Positions 61,350-64,000 of a stretch of 64,000 nt of DNA are shown piece by piece. Under the pieces are notes generated by a model. It did no database searches. It saw nothing but the letters and a program-made list of their open reading frames with translations, and had not been told where the DNA came from. The position numbers and the translations under genes were made by a program. This stretch comes from Halorarius litoreus (GTDB lineage: Archaea > Halobacteriota > Halobacteria > Halobacteriales > Haloarculaceae). Location of the stretch: assembly GCF_024362405.1 (NCBI RefSeq), contig NZ_CP101454.1:434001-498000 (forward strand). The letters are read 5' to 3'. Numbering within the stretch: position 1 is the stretch's first letter; every line of letters begins with the position of its first letter.

Positions 61350-61408
61350 ACCCCGTGTTGCCACTGGAGCGACTTCAATCCGCGCGAAGAAGAGGGAGCG
61401 GCTGTCGG

Positions 61409-63484
61409 CTACGACGCCGCGTTCTCGTCGTCTTCGTCGTCCTGCACGTAGTCGAACTCGACGCCCACGGGAACACGACCCGAGTCGCCCTCGCCCGCGG
61501 CCCACGTCGAAACGACGACGACCTCCTCGAAGTTCCCGTTGCGGAGGAACTGGTCGAGTTCCTGCTCGTCCGCCTCGTCGAACGTCCGGAGGTCGATCTG
61601 CTTCACCTGGTAGTTGCCGCTCTCCTTGATGCCGATGAAGCTGTACTGGTACTCGATGCGGTTCTCGGTCGCTTCACGGAGGCTCTGGTAGTCGCTCGCG
61701 TCGTTCGAGAACGACTGGTCGGCGACCGAGACGTTCCGGACCTGCCAGCCCGGCTGGACGAACGCCCAGTCGGTGACGTAGCGGAACGAGACCAGAATCT
61801 CCTGACCTTCGTAGGCGGAGAGGTCGAACGACTCGGTGTGCCAGTCGGCGCTCCCGGTGAAGCCGGGGACGTTCTCCTGCACCGTCGGATAGGCGCCGGG
61901 GGCGAGGTCGGTGCTCGTGTTCGCGTTCGAGAGGCTCGTCCACGTCTCGCCGCCGTCGGTCGAGACCTGCACGAAGCCGTAGTCCCACGCCGTCTCGATG
62001 GTGTAGCGCGTCTCGAACGTCAGCGTCGGGTCCTCGGCGTCCGTGAGGTTCACCCGCTGGATGGCGTGGCGGTCCAGCAGGTTGCCGGAGCCGGAGTAGA
62101 ACGCCGGGCCCTCGGCGGTCTCGACGGTCTCCCAGCCGGTGCCGAGGTAGTCAGTCCCCGAGACCGTGACGCCCGCGATGGGGCCGGACTCGCTGGTGTC
62201 GACCGTCTGGTAGGCCGCACCCCACGCACCCGCGGACTCGGTGCCCGTGGAGGTGTTGACCGACACGTCGACGTTGTCGAAGTCGTACTCGTCTTTGTTC
62301 GGCCCGTCTCGGGTGTCGGTGACGGCGGCGGTCGAGAAGTCCTGGAACAGCTCGGCGAAGTCGCGCTTGTCGCCGTAGGCGTCGAGCTGGTTCTCGACGC
62401 TCTCGATGCCGTTGTCGTCGTCGTTCGCGAGGTCGTGGATGAACTGCTCGCCGTGCTGGTCAGCGAGGTACATCTGGAACGCGTACGCCTCGCCGTAGTC
62501 GGCGAGGACGTTGAGCGCACCCTGGTCCTCCCAGTTGACGAGCGAGTTCGACGGCGACTGCTCGTACGCCGAGAGGTGGCCCTCGGGGACGCCGTAGCCG
62601 GTCGCCGTCTCCGCGTAGTCGGACATCCCCTCGTTGATCCACGTCGTCTCGTCGGGGTCGAGGTCACCGTGGATGAGGTGCTGGTACTCGTGGGCGAGCG
62701 TCCCCTCGTAGCCGACGGTCCGGTCCGTCGCGTTCACGTCGTCCCAGTAGGCGGCGTCGACCGTGATGACGTTCCGGTCGGAGTACGCCTGCACCGCCGG
62801 GGCGTAGTAGCCCGCGATGTACAGCGGGTAGTCGGGATTGACGTAGTTCTCGTCCTCGATGTTCTGGACGAGCAGGACGGTCCGGTTCGCCGAACCCTCG
62901 CCGGTGTAGTAGTAGTCCTCGGGGACGGCGCCGAACTGTTCGAGCAAGCTCTCGTTGCCCGACCGCGGCGCGGGTGTCCCGAACAGCTCGGACTCTGTCG
63001 AGTAGATGTTCTCGTCGAACTGCCCGGCGATGGCCTCGGTCTGGTTCTCGTTGATGCTCGGCGTCTCGCGGTCGCCCGCGACCCCCCACGAGAGGTCCGA
63101 GGCGACCCAGACCTCGATGTTGTCGCCGACGTGGTACAGTTCGAACTGTTTGAAGACGTACGAGCCAGTCTCGTAGTCGGAGACGAGGAAGAACTTCGTC
63201 GGGCGAGTCTGGGCGGCTGTAGCCGACCCACCGTCGTCACCACCGTCCTCGCTCTCGTTCGCCGCGAGTCCAGCAGGCGCGCTCTCGAGGTCGACGGGCT
63301 TGTCGACCCAGTCGCGCGACGGCTCGTAGCCGCGATAGCTGTCTGTCGTCTCGTTCGTTTCGTTCCGGGGAATCAGGTCGTGTTGGCCGCCGTCGTCGAC
63401 GCCAGCGGCCGCGACCCCCCCGACCCCCACCAGGAAGGCGGACAGCACAATCAGGAAGGCGAGTGGTATGGTACTTCGATGCAT
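61409..63484 (-). CDS. Secreted zinc metalloprotease, immune inhibitor A-like
   Basis: 691 residues with a Sec-type signal peptide (residues 1-26, IPLAFLIVLSAFLVGVGGVAA). The gluzincin site is His265-Glu-Tyr-Gln-His269 (GTLAHEYQHLIHGDL), with Glu285 in TWINEGMSDYAETAT as third ligand. The C-terminal half (about 420-600) is a jelly-roll domain of the immune-inhibitor A type (LTFETRYTIETAWDYGFVQV, STDGGETWTSL, WHTESFDLSAYEGQEILVSF). No PGF or sortase-like anchor is seen, so it is probably released. The promoter is very AT-rich. Confidence 0.85.
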   Translation of the reverse strand: MHRSTIPLAFLIVLSAFLVGVGGVAAAGVDDGGQHDLIPRNETNETTDSYRGYEPSRDWVDKPVDLESAPAGLAANESEDGGDDGGSATAAQTRPTKFFLVSDYETGSYVFKQFELYHVGDNIEVWVASDLSWGVAGDRETPSINENQTEAIAGQFDENIYSTESELFGTPAPRSGNESLLEQFGAVPEDYYYTGEGSANRTVLLVQNIEDENYVNPDYPLYIAGYYAPAVQAYSDRNVITVDAAYWDDVNATDRTVGYEGTLAHEYQHLIHGDLDPDETTWINEGMSDYAETATGYGVPEGHLSAYEQSPSNSLVNWEDQGALNVLADYGEAYAFQMYLADQHGEQFIHDLANDDDNGIESVENQLDAYGDKRDFAELFQDFSTAAVTDTRDGPNKDEYDFDNVDVSVNTSTGTESAGAWGAAYQTVDTSESGPIAGVTVSGTDYLGTGWETVETAEGPAFYSGSGNLLDRHAIQRVNLTDAEDPTLTFETRYTIETAWDYGFVQVSTDGGETWTSLSNANTSTDLAPGAYPTVQENVPGFTGSADWHTESFDLSAYEGQEILVSFRYVTDWAFVQPGWQVRNVSVADQSFSNDASDYQSLREATENRIEYQYSFIGIKESGNYQVKQIDLRTFDEADEQELDQFLRNGNFEEVVVVSTWAAGEGDSGRVPVGVEFDYVQDDEDDENAAS

Positions 63485-63560
63485 CCACTTAATACATTGA
63501 ATAAATGAAGTTAATTATTGCGTTATAGACGGTGATGTAAATAATAGAACGCTAATCACG
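63485..63560 (-). promoter_or_regulatory. AT-rich promoter region of the secreted protease gene
   Basis: This stretch is far more AT-rich than its surroundings (AATAAATGAAGTTAATTATT and more). A minus-strand TATA is likely at about 63511-63518 (ATAATTAA), some 27-34 bp before the ATG. A short hairpin CACTGAA/TTCAGTG (63562-63568/63575-63581) lies further upstream. Confidence 0.55.
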
Positions 63561-63643
63561 ACACTGAACACTCATTCAGTGCGCGTCGGAGTCGGACGCC
63601 GAGGTGGGGAAACGGTTTTGCCCGCCGCACGGACAGAGCACTC

Positions 63644-63991
63644 GTGCGCGTCGTCCACGACTCCGGTGATTCCACGCGAACGCTCGCCACCGAGGTCGAG
63701 TTCGCCGACTCGATTTTGAAACAGGGGCTCGGGCTGATGTTCCGCCGCGCCATCGCCGACGACTACGCGCTCGTCTTCCGGTTCGGTCGCCAGCGCCGTC
63801 GCGGCCTGCACATGGTGTGCGTCCCGTTCGACATCGACGCCGTCTGGACCGCCGACGGCGTGGTACAGGGCGTGAAACGCCTCTCAGCGTGGACCGGCTA
63901 CGGGAGCCACGTCGCCGACACGGTGTTCGAACTCCCCGCAGGGGCAGCCGACGGGGTCGAGCCCGGCGACCGCGTCGTCGTCGAGGAGTAG
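63644..63991 (+). CDS. DUF192 family protein
   Basis: 115 residues: EVEFADSILKQGLGLMFRRA, then YALVFRFGRQRRRGLHMVCV, PFDIDAVWTADGVVQGVKRL and VFELPAGAADGVEPGDRVVV. The Q-G-L-(G/M)-x-R, M-x-x-V-x-x-P-x-D and E-L-P-A-G blocks are those of DUF192, a small beta-rich domain of unknown function, often exported in bacteria; no signal peptide is present here. Start is a GTG at 63644; no ATG precedes the domain. Divergent from the protease gene. Confidence 0.85.
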   Translation: MRVVHDSGDSTRTLATEVEFADSILKQGLGLMFRRAIADDYALVFRFGRQRRRGLHMVCVPFDIDAVWTADGVVQGVKRLSAWTGYGSHVADTVFELPAGAADGVEPGDRVVVEE

Positions 63992-64000
63992 CCCTCGTTT

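Noticed and set aside
61355..63508. 717-residue plus-strand frame opposite the secreted protease
   Set aside because: Composition is a V/L/R/D mirror of the protease gene; the minus frame has a signal peptide and HExxH site.

Overview
The window is chromosomal DNA from a halophilic archaeon (class Halobacteria); the genus cannot be fixed from the sequence alone. The evidence is high GC with GC-rich third positions, very acidic proteins, Tat-type lipoprotein signals (RRR...C), and purely archaeal information and lipid genes: transcription factor B, Rpo12, ribosomal protein L37Ae, KEOPS subunit Pcc1, prefoldin beta, Pth2, geranylgeranylglyceryl phosphate synthase, and the pantoate kinase/phosphopantothenate synthetase pair for CoA. 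Many genes have a TATA-like box about 25-30 bp before the start codon, which fits leaderless transcription. I saw no rRNA, tRNA, CRISPR array or insertion sequence.

Layout. 1-13 kb: purine synthesis genes (purC cut by the window edge, a PurU-like deformylase, purS, purQ), an ArsA/Get3-type ATPase, glycerate kinase, an SDR enzyme, endonuclease V joined to an AN1-finger rhomboid protease, and a cation exchanger. 12.5-21 kb: aroE, an acidic helix-hairpin-helix protein, a chorismate-using enzyme pair (pabB/trpE-like and pabA/trpG-like), then DNA topoisomerase I carrying a 534-residue intein, and pyrophosphatase. 21-30 kb: a PadR regulator, the RNase HI pair, tfb, NreA (PCNA-linked repair), two TatA-like mini-proteins and metabolic enzymes. 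30-38 kb: a 228-bp cloverleaf-like noncoding element, the rpl37ae-rpo12-pcc1 operon, TruD, an OYE-family enzyme, GT87, Pth2 and dCTP deaminase. 38-46 kb: a ThiN-domain regulator, methyltransferase, aminotransferase, an IMPDH/GMPR-family enzyme, then tandem His-rich halocyanins next to a winged-helix regulator and two small membrane proteins. 46-57 kb: the CoA pair, an MFS carrier, a UPF0175/PIN toxin-antitoxin operon, AspRS, two tandem HTH-10 regulators, GGGP synthase, a PabC-like enzyme, a hydrolase and a Rieske protein. 57-64 kb: prefoldin beta with DUF3194, DUF2070, GMP synthase subunit A, an HNH-like protein, a secreted zinc protease and a DUF192 protein.

Most of this is ordinary core genome. 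The points that stand out are: (1) the topA intein, which carries both a Cro/XRE-like and a winged helix-turn-helix in addition to LAGLIDADG motifs; (2) the 228-bp element at 30013-30240, whose outer stem encloses three abutting hairpins; (3) a shared palindrome at the same distance upstream of both halocyanin genes and midway to the divergent regulator; (4) a 19-bp perfect palindrome just before the toxin-antitoxin operon; and (5) several short sequence duplications.
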